Source of the DNA: Gammaproteobacteria bacterium
GTDB taxonomy: Bacteria; Pseudomonadota; Gammaproteobacteria; Enterobacterales; Alteromonadaceae
Reading direction: 5' to 3'
DNA: 64,000 nucleotides
NCBI GenBank assembly: GCA_018222405.1
Contig: JAAFAI010000004.1
Coordinates: forward strand, 124,001-188,000
Positions within the stretch are counted from its first letter, which is position 1. Each line of letters starts with the position of its first letter. A program made the position numbers and the translations under genes. This document shows positions 9,136 through 18,014 of the stretch, one piece after another. The notes beneath the pieces are model-generated. The model was not told where the DNA came from, did no database searches, and was given only the letters and a program-made list of their open reading frames with translations.

Positions 9136-9657
9136 ATGGCTACTCCCCTTACCTACCTGTCTCATTATCCGCAACATTTGCAGGATCAGGTTGCCCAATT
9201 GCTGGATGCCAATAAACTTGGCGACTGGCTGCGTGCTCGCTATCCACGGGTGCACAATATGAATAACGATAAAGCGTTACGTGATTATGCGATGGCTATT
9301 AAAAATCAGTACATGAAGAAAACGCAGCCATTAAGTAAGGTGATATACGACAATAAGATCCACATTGTTAATCATGCGCTGGGTCTGCATTCCTATGTTT
9401 CGCGGGTTCAGGGCGGCAAGCTGAAAAGTAAAAATGAGCTTAGGGTGAGTGAGCTATTTAAAACTACCCCGGAAGCCTTTTTAAATATGATTGTTGTGCA
9501 TGAGCTCGCCCACCTGAAGGAAAAAGAACACAATAAAGCGTTCTACCAGCTGTGCCGGCATATGTTGCCCGACTACCATCAAATTGAGTTTGACGTTCGT
9601 GTGTACTTAACTGAGCTGGAGAATACCGGCTATGTTTTTGTACCACCCACTGCCTGA
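9136..9657 (+). CDS. YgjP-like (DUF45) zinc metallopeptidase-domain protein
   Basis: Soluble protein of 173 residues with the zinc motif HELAHLKEKEH. Its ligands are His122 and His126, with Glu123 catalytic and His132 as the likely third ligand, in the order typical of the YgjP/WLM-like DUF45 family. C-terminal FYQLCRHMLPDYHQ follows as in the family. I chose ATG 9136 because the frame upstream contains the -10 element. It precedes yacL by 8 bases, so the two are probably one transcript. The substrate is unknown; E. coli YgjP has been linked to UTP hydrolysis, which cannot be assumed here. Confidence 0.8.
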   Translation: MATPLTYLSHYPQHLQDQVAQLLDANKLGDWLRARYPRVHNMNNDKALRDYAMAIKNQYMKKTQPLSKVIYDNKIHIVNHALGLHSYVSRVQGGKLKSKNELRVSELFKTTPEAFLNMIVVHELAHLKEKEHNKAFYQLCRHMLPDYHQIEFDVRVYLTELENTGYVFVPPTA

Positions 9658-9665
9658 GATAAATC

Positions 9666-10016
9666 ATGGATTTTGAATTTTTAACCGATGTCACCGGCGA
9701 GCCATTGGCAAAATGCGATGTAGAAAGTGAATATTTTGGCGACTGGCTAAGCCATGATATTGGCGCAGACATTGTAGTGGTTACCAATCTACTGGCAGCG
9801 ATTGAAAAGCTACTTGCCAGACAACAAATGGAATTTGAGTACACCGGTAAAATCTACCACCTGATCATTGCTGACGACGAAGTAGATCTGTTCCTGAATA
9901 ACACCGAACTTAATCACAGCGAGTTCGACGAAGATTTGGCTCAAGGCCCCGTCTCAGGCTGTGGTCTGATGGACTTTGCTAATCTGCTCGAAAACTGGCT
10001 GGCGTTTATTCGTTAA
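9666..10016 (+). CDS. yacL: UPF0231 family protein YacL
   Basis: A 116-residue acidic soluble protein that matches the E. coli YacL pattern. It starts MDFEFLTDVTGEP (compare MDYEFLRDITG), has a central W(L/F) segment and EYTGKIYHLII, and the C-terminal CGLMDFANLLENW matches CGVEDFLQVVSNY. Function unknown in all members. It starts 8 bases after the metallopeptidase gene. Confidence 0.85.
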   Translation: MDFEFLTDVTGEPLAKCDVESEYFGDWLSHDIGADIVVVTNLLAAIEKLLARQQMEFEYTGKIYHLIIADDEVDLFLNNTELNHSEFDEDLAQGPVSGCGLMDFANLLENWLAFIR

Positions 10017-10170
10017 CGCCTTATACAAGGTGTTCAAATTGTAACAGTTTTTCTGTAGTTAAACGCATTCCTTACCAGTACAGTGATTAAACCTGTTTTG
10101 TACAGAAGCACATCCGACTGTGTGATCTGATGACAATGGATGAGCCTTAATCTCTCAATGGAGTGTAAGT

Positions 10171-10794
10171 ATGCGTTATTTTTTAGCCTGTTTGTGTATA
10201 TTGCTGCTAAGCGGCTGTGGCAGTGATGATGACCCGGACGATCTGCAGGATTTCGCCGCTGGCCAGGCCGAAAGGCGCGGTTTTACGGCGGTGCCAAATC
10301 AGGACAATGTCTCGCTGGCTGATCTGGATTTAAGTACTGAGCAGGATTACGCAGAAATTCGGTTGGTGTTTACCGATTCAGCGGCTTCAGATTATGAAGT
10401 AATTAAGGCTTTCGATGCCGACATTAAGGCATCATTAAGTGAAGCCCAGATGCTTGCCCTGAACACCGAAACCACCCTTTCAGGCTATGATTCAGGCTGT
10501 GAGCCTGCTCACTGTGTTATTTACCTGGTTGCTTTGCGCGGCTTGCAAACCATGCTGATAGACAACCTGCTCGATCTGCGTAGTTTCCTTGGCGAGATCA
10601 ACACACCGGCGGAAATCCAGTTCGTTTCCCCAGACAGTTATTATTATCAGGAAAATGATCAGGGATATCTGACGCTAACGATTTGGTCGGACTGTAACGG
10701 TAATTCAGGTGTCGACCTGGTTCAGATAACGCGCGGAGGTGATGTACTGGTTCAGCAAACCCTGGCAACTAAGCACAGCAATATGGTGTGTTAG
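10171..10794 (+). CDS. Hypothetical lipoprotein, 207 aa
   Basis: The N-terminus MRYFLACLCILLLSGCGSDDD is a lipoprotein signal with lipobox LSGC and the acylated Cys at residue 16. Asp does not directly follow the Cys, so outer-membrane sorting is expected. The mature part is acidic and has four Cys (SGCEPAHC, SDCNGN, C-terminal C) that could form disulfides. I do not recognise a domain. The ribosome-binding site GGAG is well placed before ATG 10171. It converges on the HExxH gene at 10808, with only 13 bp between the stop codons. Confidence 0.8.
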   Translation: MRYFLACLCILLLSGCGSDDDPDDLQDFAAGQAERRGFTAVPNQDNVSLADLDLSTEQDYAEIRLVFTDSAASDYEVIKAFDADIKASLSEAQMLALNTETTLSGYDSGCEPAHCVIYLVALRGLQTMLIDNLLDLRSFLGEINTPAEIQFVSPDSYYYQENDQGYLTLTIWSDCNGNSGVDLVQITRGGDVLVQQTLATKHSNMVC

Positions 10795-10807
10795 TGCCCG
10801 GCCATTA

Positions 10808-11278
10808 CTAACATCGTGAATAACTGTTGGCCCAGAAGTTCCGGCTGGTCATGGTGTCATGGGCATTGTGCTGATTGAGATACATGGCACCCAACATGTA
10901 AGCCTCCAGCTCGCCCTGATTGTTACACTGCCACTGCGCAATCACTTTTGAATGCCACTGAACGTGATGCACCAGTTCATGCAGTAATACCTCTTGAAAC
11001 GTAGGATTGTCTAAAGCATTGTCATAGTGGCGGGCGTTGGTAACCGAATGTGGATCCAGTATATAAATCGTGCCGTAAGTGCCATCCTCGAATGCATAGA
11101 GGGCTTTGATCCGCATATCAACACCCGATTCCGGCGCGGCTCCATCTGCATTTTGATAATATTCTTTGGTAAGTTCCCTATGACTTAACACCACAACTTC
11201 TGGATGCGGCAGGTCCTGCGTACGATAGCTCGTATGCATTTCAATCCAGCTTAGCAGTGTGGTAATTAATAGCTCCAT
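10808..11278 (-). CDS. HExxH metallopeptidase-like hypothetical protein
   Basis: 156 residues. VLLHELVHHVQWH provides an HExxH zinc site, and ELEAYMLGAMY about 25 residues on supplies a gluzincin-like Glu, a combination seen in small DUF6647-like proteins. No signal peptide or membrane segment is obvious. The C-terminus is Cys. The proteolytic role is inferred from the motif only. It faces a lipoprotein gene tail to tail. Confidence 0.7.
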   Translation of the reverse strand: MELLITTLLSWIEMHTSYRTQDLPHPEVVVLSHRELTKEYYQNADGAAPESGVDMRIKALYAFEDGTYGTIYILDPHSVTNARHYDNALDNPTFQEVLLHELVHHVQWHSKVIAQWQCNNQGELEAYMLGAMYLNQHNAHDTMTSRNFWANSYSRC

Positions 11279-11355
11279 TTCTGACCCGGCAAAAAACTTG
11301 AGTTATTGTCTTTACGTTGAAGCTGATGAAAAAGCACACAATTCAGTACGCGTAA

Positions 11356-11390
11356 AATGAAAAAGCCGGCATCGAGAATAAGCCGGCTGT
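11356..11390 (-). terminator. Rho-independent terminator of catechol 2,3-dioxygenase gene
   Basis: Arms 11364-11370 and 11382-11388 (AGCCGGC / GCCGGCT) form a 7-bp GC-rich stem with an 11-base loop. On the minus strand the stem is followed by TTTTTCATTTT. It lies 33-65 bases beyond the dioxygenase stop. Confidence 0.85.
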
Positions 11391-11420
11391 TGAATGTGGT
11401 TGGAAACCATTCAAAACAGG

Positions 11421-12347
11421 TTAGGTATAAACCCCTAAAAAACTCTCTGGTACATGCAGAGACTGTGAAAATGCGGCATGACCAAGTTCGTCCATGGTCC
11501 AGGTTAACAGCGGCATATCCGGATAATAGGTGTAGCCATCGCAGAACACTTCATTACGATTACCTGATGGATCGAAGTAATAAACGGTTTTAACCTGAGT
11601 CACACCATGGCGATCGTTCATTTCTACCGGTATTTCATATTTACCTATCAGATCGGCGGCGCGTATGTGGTCCTGAGAGTTTTCCAGTCTGAAGGAAACG
11701 TGGTGGATAAGGCCTGGATTAGGATTAACGCCAAAAGCGATGTCGTGGGCCCGGCTTGAGCAACTAACAAAGAACAATACCGTATTCCCCTCACCATCAA
11801 TGACTCGCTCGGTATAGCTAAACTCAAAGACTTCGGTGAACAGTTTTAAGTTTTGGTCTGCATCAGGCCCCACAATAAAGACGTGATCCAGACCGTTAAT
11901 GCGAAAACCGCGACATACATCATCATCGGGGATCACATCGGGGTTGAGCGTGCCCAGTGAGTTACCCACCTGCTCTTTCTCGGCAAACAGATGCATTTCA
12001 TGACCGGTGGGCAGAATAAACTTTAAGCGACGTCCACTTTTAGGGTAAACCCCGGCATCTACGCGCTCTACCTCAATGCCAAAATCGATAATTTTCTTTT
12101 CTAAATCGTCCAGCGTAGCGTCGTCATATACCTTAAAGGCAATATGATCCAATCCAGCCTGATCAGTTTCCCGCAATATCAGACTATGATGATCGTGTTC
12201 CGCCCAGGCCTTATAGTAAACCAGACCATTATCGTCGGTCATCATCTCGTGCAAGCCCATTCGGGTGCCGTAATGTTGTTTAGAGTCGGCCATATCCAGT
12301 ACTCGCATCTGAACTTCAGCCAGTCTTAGTACACCACGCATTGACAT
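11421..12347 (-). CDS. Catechol 2,3-dioxygenase (extradiol, class I)
   Basis: Fe(II) extradiol dioxygenase of 308 residues, two vicinal-oxygen-chelate domains in the XylE arrangement. It opens catechol meta to 2-hydroxymuconic semialdehyde. Metal ligands are His155 (LDHVF), His216 (IHHVSF) and Glu266 (RNEVFC), one or two residues from XylE His153/His214/Glu265. The signature with FDPSGNRNEVFC is intact. ATG 12347 is chosen because AAGGTGG at 12353-12359 gives 8-base spacing; a GTG at 12356 overlaps that site. No other meta-cleavage gene (ferredoxin, hydrolase, dehydrogenase, monooxygenase) is in the window, so it is an orphan ring-cleavage gene. Confidence 0.93.
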   Translation of the reverse strand: MSMRGVLRLAEVQMRVLDMADSKQHYGTRMGLHEMMTDDNGLVYYKAWAEHDHHSLILRETDQAGLDHIAFKVYDDATLDDLEKKIIDFGIEVERVDAGVYPKSGRRLKFILPTGHEMHLFAEKEQVGNSLGTLNPDVIPDDDVCRGFRINGLDHVFIVGPDADQNLKLFTEVFEFSYTERVIDGEGNTVLFFVSCSSRAHDIAFGVNPNPGLIHHVSFRLENSQDHIRAADLIGKYEIPVEMNDRHGVTQVKTVYYFDPSGNRNEVFCDGYTYYPDMPLLTWTMDELGHAAFSQSLHVPESFLGVYT

Positions 12348-12834
12348 ATTTACCACCTTGTATTTGTTGCATTTTTTATGGCAATGATTCTATTTGGTCG
12401 CGAATTGTTAATTTTTTTGTGTCGCTTAATATCTAATAACACCAGGTGCAGAAACCCGGTGTCAAACGGTAGGTGTCTGTTATCTCTAACTTAAAGCAAC
12501 AATTCACAACAGGTTGTGTTGCTGCGTGGCAGTTAGATCAGCCTACTACTGCAAAGCCATTCGTTAACAGTGTGTAAACTTACACGGGCTTGGATGAGCA
12601 GGGAAATACCTTTTAAAGTCGACTCTTATACCTAAAAGGTATTCCCCTTGATTACAGTAAGGTTATGATGGTATCGCCCAAGTGTCTATGGATGTTGAAA
12701 TTACCACTCTGCCGCGTTTGCAATGTTCTTTCTCGCCAACGTTCAGTGCACTGATTATACGTTTGCTTACAAATAGCCTGCCAGTGAGAAGTGCTTTGCT
12801 AAAATAGTGTTTTACTCTGGTAAAGGAAATACCG
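12348..12834. other. 487-bp intergenic region rich in inverted repeats
   Basis: Upstream region of the dioxygenase gene, with no convincing coding frame. It holds CACAAC-AG-GTTGTG at 12505-12518, GTGTAA-AC-TTACAC at 12572-12585, and a long imperfect stem at 12602-12645. These could be regulator sites for the dioxygenase or scars of the rearrangement that broke the neighbouring amidohydrolase gene. Confidence 0.5.
12602..12645. repeat. Long inverted repeat
   Basis: GGAAATACCTTTT (12602-12614) pairs with AAAAGGTATTCC (12634-12645): 12 base pairs with one bulged A, loop 19 bases. No T-run follows on either strand. It lies between the dioxygenase promoter region and the amidohydrolase remnant. 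Confidence 0.6.
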
Positions 12835-13184
12835 ATGTTGAAAAGCCCATGGCGTTTTCTTGCAGGCGTAGCGCTTTTATCCACTGTTACTTGCTTTAAG
12901 TCCCTCCTTGGCGGCGAGCCCCGGCCTCTCAACTTATTATGAAATGTAACAAATGGCTGATGCCGGTATTTCTGCTGCGCAGATTTTTACAGCTGCTACC
13001 AAATGGTCCACGGCAATTTAGCCTGGACGAACAGTACGAAAGCATTGAACCCGGAAAAGTCGCTAACCTGCTGAGCCTGGATAAAAATCCAAGATTAAAG
13101 GTTAGCAACTGGCTGAGCATAAATACCATCATACTGCACGGCACCGCGATAAAGCGGTCGGATTTAGCCGTTAATGGTCATTAA
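12835..13184 (+). pseudogene. Amidohydrolase pseudogene: signal peptide joined to C-terminal tail, frameshifted
   Basis: ATG 12835 has a good ribosome-binding site (AAAGGA, 7 bases) and begins a normal-looking export signal (MLKSPWRFLAGVALLSTVT). A shift to the next frame continues it as LLALSPSLAASP. That frame runs directly into an amidohydrolase C-terminal region (LSTYYEM, stop, QMADAGISAAQIFTAAT, stop). A second shift is needed for FSLDEQYESIEPGKVANLLS and SINTIILHGTAIKRSDLAVN, the typical family ending where a strand carries the GxVV/ILHG motif. The whole metal-binding barrel, some 300-350 residues, is missing. So it has a large in-gene deletion plus at least two frameshifts and one stop. 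It cannot be functional. Confidence 0.75.
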
Positions 13185-13199
13185 GGTGGGCAGGTAACA

Positions 13200-13979
13200 T
13201 CAGAACAAGGCCAATATTCCTTCAGCGCCAACCATTACTATTTCAAAGGCAATAAGGATGATAATGATCCACTCTAAAAATGAAGAGTGTTTATGCTTAA
13301 GTTCATCGGCCAGCATATCGAACAATTCGTGAATAACGTTAAGTTTGTTCGATAACAGCTCTACCCGCGGGCGAATATCCAGATACTTCGCTGCCGTGTT
13401 GTAGGCCAGCTCGTAAACCGGATATTCCCAGAAAAACTCTGGCGTATCCAGCAGGTTATAGTGCAGAAAAATGTCGCTTTTAGTGCTGAACAGATGCCCA
13501 CGAATACTGGCAATTTCTCGCCGCCCCAGCTTAATGGACCCCGTCTCGGCCAGCACTTTAGGTAAGTGACTGTACTCGGCAATAGTGTGCTGAGCCCTGA
13601 GTTCATAATCATTTAGCTTAATTGACTGTGCCAGCGCGTGACTGATCGCCAGGCGCAACAACGGATCATCCGATGACAGCGTAATATGGTCTTTTTGCAG
13701 TTTGACCTCACCGGCACCAACGGTAAACCGAAAATGCTCCTGATGTTCACCAGCCAGTAACTCGCTTTGAATCTTTAAGCGATGTAGCAGAGACAAACGT
13801 TCATCTTCGTCGATCCCCCAGAAAACCATAACACCGTAGTCAAATACCCAGGCCTCACCACCTGGCAGTTCGATCAATGAGGCATCACGATAACGGGTAC
13901 CAATATCAATCGCATAGTCGGAAGTCAGCTGACTTTCGGGCAGTGCATAAACCGAAACACGGTCATTAGTAAATTGCAT
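13200..13979 (-). CDS. RMD1/YagE family (DUF155) membrane-anchored protein
   Basis: 259 residues matching the RMD1/DUF155 pattern: FDYGVMVFWGI near residue 45, a central helical half (LALSHALAQS-KL, RRE-ASIRGHLFSTKSDIFLHYNLLDTPEFFWEYPVYE) and one C-terminal TM (WIIIILIAFEIVMVGAEGIL). Yeast Rmd1 and mitochondrial relatives are organelle-linked; the bacterial role is unknown. ATG 13979 is preferred over a TTG at 13994, neither with a strong ribosome-binding site. It stands alone between the amidohydrolase remnant and the GGDEF gene. Confidence 0.85.
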   Translation of the reverse strand: MQFTNDRVSVYALPESQLTSDYAIDIGTRYRDASLIELPGGEAWVFDYGVMVFWGIDEDERLSLLHRLKIQSELLAGEHQEHFRFTVGAGEVKLQKDHITLSSDDPLLRLAISHALAQSIKLNDYELRAQHTIAEYSHLPKVLAETGSIKLGRREIASIRGHLFSTKSDIFLHYNLLDTPEFFWEYPVYELAYNTAAKYLDIRPRVELLSNKLNVIHELFDMLADELKHKHSSFLEWIIIILIAFEIVMVGAEGILALF

Positions 13980-14116
13980 AAATGCTGTAACCAAGAGATG
14001 AAAACCGCGCGATTATGCGCTTTGTCGGCTAATCTACCTATTACATTCAGAGTGGAAAATATTCTTCGCCAGGACAAATAATTTTCATCAGCACATCAAT
14101 TGTAAAATGCAAATCG

Positions 14117-15589
14117 TTAGCTTAGTGTATAGTCAGTGGGATTGTAAAAACTAAAATTGTTTTTTCCCTGGCGTTTTACTTCATAGAGTGCCGCATCGGC
14201 ATTTTCTATCAGTGCATGCTGCTCGTAACCATGGGTGGGAAATATTGAGATACCAATACTCACGCCCACCTGTAAACGGAGGCCATTAACGTGCATTTGC
14301 GCTTCAAAAGCATGAACAATGCGGCTCGCTACCTCTCTTATGGCGCCCTTATCCAATGGTTTATAAAGCACGATGGCAAACTCGTCGCCCCCCAGGCGGG
14401 CAACTAAATCGACTTCCCGGCAGTTTTCACGAAACACCTTCGCAATAATATGCAGGAGTTTATCTCCGGTCTGATGACCATAGGTATCGTTAACCGCCTT
14501 AAACATGTCCAAATCGAGGATCAACACGCCCAGCAGCGCACTATCCCGTTTAGCCATATTAATAAATTTGTCGAAAGTCGCATAAAACTGGTTACGGTTG
14601 GCCAGCCCGGTTAGTTGATCAGTCATGGCTAGTTGCTTGATTCTTCGCTGCGCGAGCTTTCGTTCAGTGATGTCCTGAACAATGCCATGGGATTGCACCA
14701 CGTTGCCAATCACATCGCGATCATGCACACACTTTTCGTGAACCCACCGCACCTCGCCGTTGTCCTGCCGCGTGATTCGATGCTCTACATCAAACGGTGT
14801 ATTCGTTGTTATAGAACGCTCAAACTGCTGCAGTACGTACTCTCTGTCATCAGGATGGATTATGGTAATAAAGAGCTCTTTAGTGGTCGAGCGAACAGAC
14901 TTGGGGAAACCACAAATATTATAAATTTCGTCTGACCATATCAACTTTTCAGTGGTCTGGTCCCCATCCCAACTGCCAATATGCCCCACTCGCTGTGCTT
15001 GGTTAAGTGCTTCTTCCGTAAGTTTATGGGACGTAATATCGGTACGAATAGCAATATACTGATAAGGCTTATTGTGTTCATCAAGCATCGGAACGATGGT
15101 GGCATTTACCCAGTAAAAGGTACCGTTTTTGGCCCGGTTTTTAATATCACCGTGCCATACACTACCGCTGGAAATGGTCGACCACAGCTCCTCAAAGAAA
15201 GCTCTGCTATGATAACCAGAACTGACTATTCGATGATTTTTACCCAGTAATTCTTCTCGTGCGTAGCCGCTTATCTGGCAGAACTTATCATTGACATAAA
15301 TAATATCACCGCTTTTATCTGCGGTGCTCACTATGGCGTGTTCGTCGAGGGTACGTTTTTGCAACGCAAGGTCGTTATTGACCTGCTTTAACTGACAAAG
15401 AATACGCTCTTCGTCTGCGCGCATCTTATACAGACTCTTTTCATAGGGTCGGATAACTAAAAAATAAATCACCGGCGTGGAAAACAAAGCAAGGAAAGCC
15501 ACATCAACCAGTATTTTTTGCCACGGTGAAAGCTCAGCAGGTGTTGCATACAGCACGACCATTATCATTGCTTCGACAACAATAATCAC
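14117..15589 (-). CDS. PAS-PAS GGDEF diguanylate cyclase, membrane anchored
   Basis: Synthesises cyclic di-GMP from two GTP. An N-terminal hydrophobic region gives two TM helices, followed by a coil. PAS 1 has [14 protein letters not shown] and [17 protein letters not shown] 2 has HPDDREYV and GEVRWVHE, and the C-terminal GGDEF domain has intact RLGGDEF and [15 protein letters not shown]. There is no EAL domain and no RxxD inhibitory site is evident. The GTG start given here (490 aa) has no ribosome-binding site. The frame stays open and protein-like upstream to 15700 without ATG, GTG or TTG. An AGGAG at 15647-15651 lies 9 bases before an in-frame ATC (15635-15637), which would give 506 aa. 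Confidence 0.9.
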   Translation of the reverse strand: MIIVVEAMIMVVLYATPAELSPWQKILVDVAFLALFSTPVIYFLVIRPYEKSLYKMRADEERILCQLKQVNNDLALQKRTLDEHAIVSTADKSGDIIYVNDKFCQISGYAREELLGKNHRIVSSGYHSRAFFEELWSTISSGSVWHGDIKNRAKNGTFYWVNATIVPMLDEHNKPYQYIAIRTDITSHKLTEEALNQAQRVGHIGSWDGDQTTEKLIWSDEIYNICGFPKSVRSTTKELFITIIHPDDREYVLQQFERSITTNTPFDVEHRITRQDNGEVRWVHEKCVHDRDVIGNVVQSHGIVQDITERKLAQRRIKQLAMTDQLTGLANRNQFYATFDKFINMAKRDSALLGVLILDLDMFKAVNDTYGHQTGDKLLHIIAKVFRENCREVDLVARLGGDEFAIVLYKPLDKGAIREVASRIVHAFEAQMHVNGLRLQVGVSIGISIFPTHGYEQHALIENADAALYEVKRQGKNNFSFYNPTDYTLS

Positions 15590-15701
15590 TGTCAGAATTT
15601 TGATAAACAGCTTTTTGGTGAGTGTGAGAGTACCGATTGGCTTTAACTCCTGAATAAACTGACTAAACTGCAGACAGACCTGCGTATTGCCAAACGCAGT
15701 T

Positions 15702-16312
15702 TAACCGGCTAAGGATAAGTAGCACTATCATTATAGCCCAAGGTTACCTTATCTAAGTGGCGGGAAAACTATTTTTGAGTTCTAAACGGCTAAGACATTG
15801 GGGAATAATAATCGGCCAGCTTCTTTGCTCATATTGTGTAAAACCAGCACGCTGCTTTCATTAATTGTAGTGTTAAAACAGACCCGTAAATTCTACAAAA
15901 ATAGTCCTGCGGGCCTCCTCCCGAAACGTGAAACAATCGTTTCATCGTATGACTGGTCACATATTTTCCTTACCAGAAAATGCCACCAACATTAGCTTTT
16001 GGGCTTTAAACACCCTGAAAATGCGCTAAAATCCGTTACGCGTAACCATTTCTGGTGGTTTTCAAGCCAAAAATCTATAGTTTGGCGCATCGGCGAAGCT
16101 AACTGTCTGTCACTCAATCTACTAACAACGCTTGCGCTCTACGCTGACAACAGCATCTTCTAAGAAGTTTTATTCTTAGCTAATAAACATCGTCACAGAG
16201 TATCACAGACAACCTATTCTTAAAGAATAATGCAGCCTGGAGATGGATTAGAAAATGAGAGTTGGTATTGCGGTGAGATAAATAGCCACAGTGGTGTTTG
16301 AGTTTTCGTAAA
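15702..16312. other. Roughly 600-bp intergenic region without a gene
   Basis: Between the GGDEF gene start and the acuI terminator. Open frames here are short, lack ribosome-binding sites and do not resemble proteins. A small hairpin TGAAAC-AATC-GTTTCA occurs near 15928-15943. Nothing else is recognisable; it may carry regulatory DNA for the cyclase or decayed sequence. Confidence 0.4.
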
Positions 16313-16350
16313 TGGAAAAACAAAGCTCCCCTGGGTTCAGAGGAGCCTTG
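16313..16350 (-). terminator. Rho-independent terminator of acuI operon
   Basis: Arms 16324-16332 and 16339-16347 (AGCTCCCCT / AGaGGAGCc) form a stem with a 6-base loop and minor mismatches. On the minus strand it is followed by TTTGTTTTT. It lies just after the acuI stop. Confidence 0.8.
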
Positions 16351-16357
16351 AAACATA

Positions 16358-17341
16358 TCAGGCATTTACATCCACAACAATACGCCCCTGCACCTGCCCG
16401 GACAGAAACTGAGGAGCAACCTCAAGGGCTTCGGCTAAGGTAACCTGTTTGGTGATGGTCGATAGGCTCGATTCAGGCAAGTCCTTAATAACCCGTGCCC
16501 AGGCCTTTTCTCGCACCGACAGGGTTTGGGTCACGCTGTTAATCCCCATCAGTTTTACGCCGCGCAGAATAAAAGGTGCTACTGTAGACGGAAAGTCCAT
16601 GCCCTGAGCCAGACCACAAGCTGCTATAGCACCTTCAGACTTAGTGGCTGCACAAGCATTAGCCAGGGTGTGGCTGCCTACTGAATCCACGACTCCTGCC
16701 CAACGTTCTTTTGCCAGTGGGCGGCCTGGTTCACTGAGTGTTGCACGATCGATAACCTCTTTAGCTCCCAACGCTTTTAACGTATCCGCTTGTTCCAGAC
16801 GGCCTGTGGAAGCAACTACGTCATAACCAAGGTTCGCCAGAATGGCGATAGCGGTGGTGCCCACCCCACCATTAGCACCGGTAACCAGTACCTCGCCTTT
16901 GTCAGGGGTAACGCCTTGTGATTCAAGTGCCATCACACACAGCATGGCTGTATAGCCGGCAGTTCCCACAGCCATAGCATGCTTGCTGGTTAAACCCGCA
17001 GGCATCTTTTGCACAAAATCAGCATTGATGCGGGCTTTTTGGGCTAACCCTCCCCAATACTGTTCGCCCAGACCCCAGCCGTTTACCAGCACTTTGTCGC
17101 CGGCAGAAAATCTTTCTGAGCGACTTTCCAGAACTGTCCCTGCCAAATCAATACCCGCTACCATGGGAAATTGTCTGACTACCGGACTTTTCCCGGTGAT
17201 CCCCAGCGCATCCTTGTAGTTTAACGTACTGTACTCAACCGCTATCAGGACATCTTCATCCGGTAATACCGCTTCATCGAGTTCGGTAATTTGTGCAGTG
17301 TAGTCCTGGTCGTCTTTATTAATATAAATCGCTTTAAACAT
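16358..17341 (-). CDS. acuI: Acrylyl-CoA reductase AcuI (YhdH family MDR oxidoreductase)
   Basis: NADPH-dependent reduction of acryloyl-CoA to propionyl-CoA. It is a zinc-free medium-chain reductase of 327 residues, the normal length. It has the GroES-like N-domain with LNYKDALGITGKSPVVR, the AGIDLAGTV segment, the Rossmann motif VTGANGGVGTTAIAIL, and family-typical NGWGLGE and GVKLMGINSV. The ribosome-binding site GGAGG precedes ATG 17341. The gene is 14 bases behind a TetR-family gene, an order like acuR-acuI in DMSP/acrylate clusters. No DMSP lyase is in the window. The role is probably detoxification of acrylate or acryloyl-CoA, and propionyl-CoA formation. Confidence 0.92.
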   Translation of the reverse strand: MFKAIYINKDDQDYTAQITELDEAVLPDEDVLIAVEYSTLNYKDALGITGKSPVVRQFPMVAGIDLAGTVLESRSERFSAGDKVLVNGWGLGEQYWGGLAQKARINADFVQKMPAGLTSKHAMAVGTAGYTAMLCVMALESQGVTPDKGEVLVTGANGGVGTTAIAILANLGYDVVASTGRLEQADTLKALGAKEVIDRATLSEPGRPLAKERWAGVVDSVGSHTLANACAATKSEGAIAACGLAQGMDFPSTVAPFILRGVKLMGINSVTQTLSVREKAWARVIKDLPESSLSTITKQVTLAEALEVAPQFLSGQVQGRIVVDVNA

Positions 17342-17355
17342 CGTGCCCTCCGGGG

Positions 17356-17982
17356 TTAACGCTTGATAGTAAGTTGATGGATAAAACCATCGGCAAATTT
17401 TTGCATTGGTGAACTGGACTGCATTACCTTGGCGGTGAGAATGGCTCCTTCCCAGCCAATCCAGAAAAACTCGGCCTGCTGCAGGCAGTCGGTCTCCTGA
17501 TGAATTAGGCCAAGCACTTTTGCCTGTTCCAGGTTATGTGCCAGCATAGACGTCCAGTTTTTTAAACACTGCGCCAGCGGTTGCTTGAAAGACTCTGCCA
17601 GTATGGGCATTTCCTGCCCAAAGTTGCCAATCAGGCAGCCGCGGGTAAACCGGTATTTCTCCATGCCATCGATAGCTTCCTGAACAAAGGTCGAAACACC
17701 GGTAAGTGGCTGTGATGGATTAGAGGCCAGGCATCGTCTCAGCTTGGCGCAAAAATACTGATCGTAGCGCTCAATCACCTGCAAACCAAAATCGTCTTTG
17801 TTTTTAAAGTAATGATAAAAGGAGCCCTTAGGCACACCCACACGCTTTAGGATCATGTCGATACCAACGGTGTTAAAACCCCGCTCAGTGAGTATTGCCA
17901 TGCCGGCAAGGAGTAACGCTTCTTTGGTATCGTCAAAATTTCTGGCCGACTTAGGCGGCCTGCCCCGGCGATTCTGTTGCAT
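17356..17982 (-). CDS. TetR-family repressor, AcuR-like
   Basis: 208 residues. The N-terminal basic tail (RRGRPPKSARNF) is followed by the TetR helix-turn-helix (ILTERGFNTVGIDMILKRVGVPKGSFYHYFKNKDDFG, residues about 30-67). The C-terminal ligand domain contains GCLIGNFGQE and FWIGWEGAIL, as in the AcuR/NemR-like subgroup. It is transcribed first in an operon with acuI. Two palindromic operators begin 11 bp upstream of its ATG, covering the likely promoter, so it should repress itself and acuI. The inducer is probably acrylate or acryloyl-CoA or a reactive electrophile (inference). Confidence 0.9.
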   Translation of the reverse strand: MQQNRRGRPPKSARNFDDTKEALLLAGMAILTERGFNTVGIDMILKRVGVPKGSFYHYFKNKDDFGLQVIERYDQYFCAKLRRCLASNPSQPLTGVSTFVQEAIDGMEKYRFTRGCLIGNFGQEMPILAESFKQPLAQCLKNWTSMLAHNLEQAKVLGLIHQETDCLQQAEFFWIGWEGAILTAKVMQSSSPMQKFADGFIHQLTIKR

Positions 17983-17992
17983 AAATCTCTTA

Positions 17993-18013
17993 TATTAGAC
18001 CGATCGTCTAATA
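17993..18013. promoter_or_regulatory. TetR-family operator O1 upstream of acuR-like gene
   Basis: Perfect 8-bp arms TATTAGAC (17993-18000) and GTCTAATA (18006-18013) with a 5-bp spacer. The core TAGAC-N5-GTCTA is repeated in O2, with centres 22 bp apart, about two helical turns, so dimers would bind on the same face. Confidence 0.85.
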
Positions 18014-18014
18014 A

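Noticed and set aside
12663..12932. 89-codon minus-strand frame opposite the amidohydrolase remnant
   Set aside because: Runs through the signal peptide of the remnant on the other strand and has no family resemblance.
15798..15995. 65-codon plus-strand frame in the gap before acuI
   Set aside because: No ribosome-binding site, no recognisable pattern and AT-rich non-coding composition.
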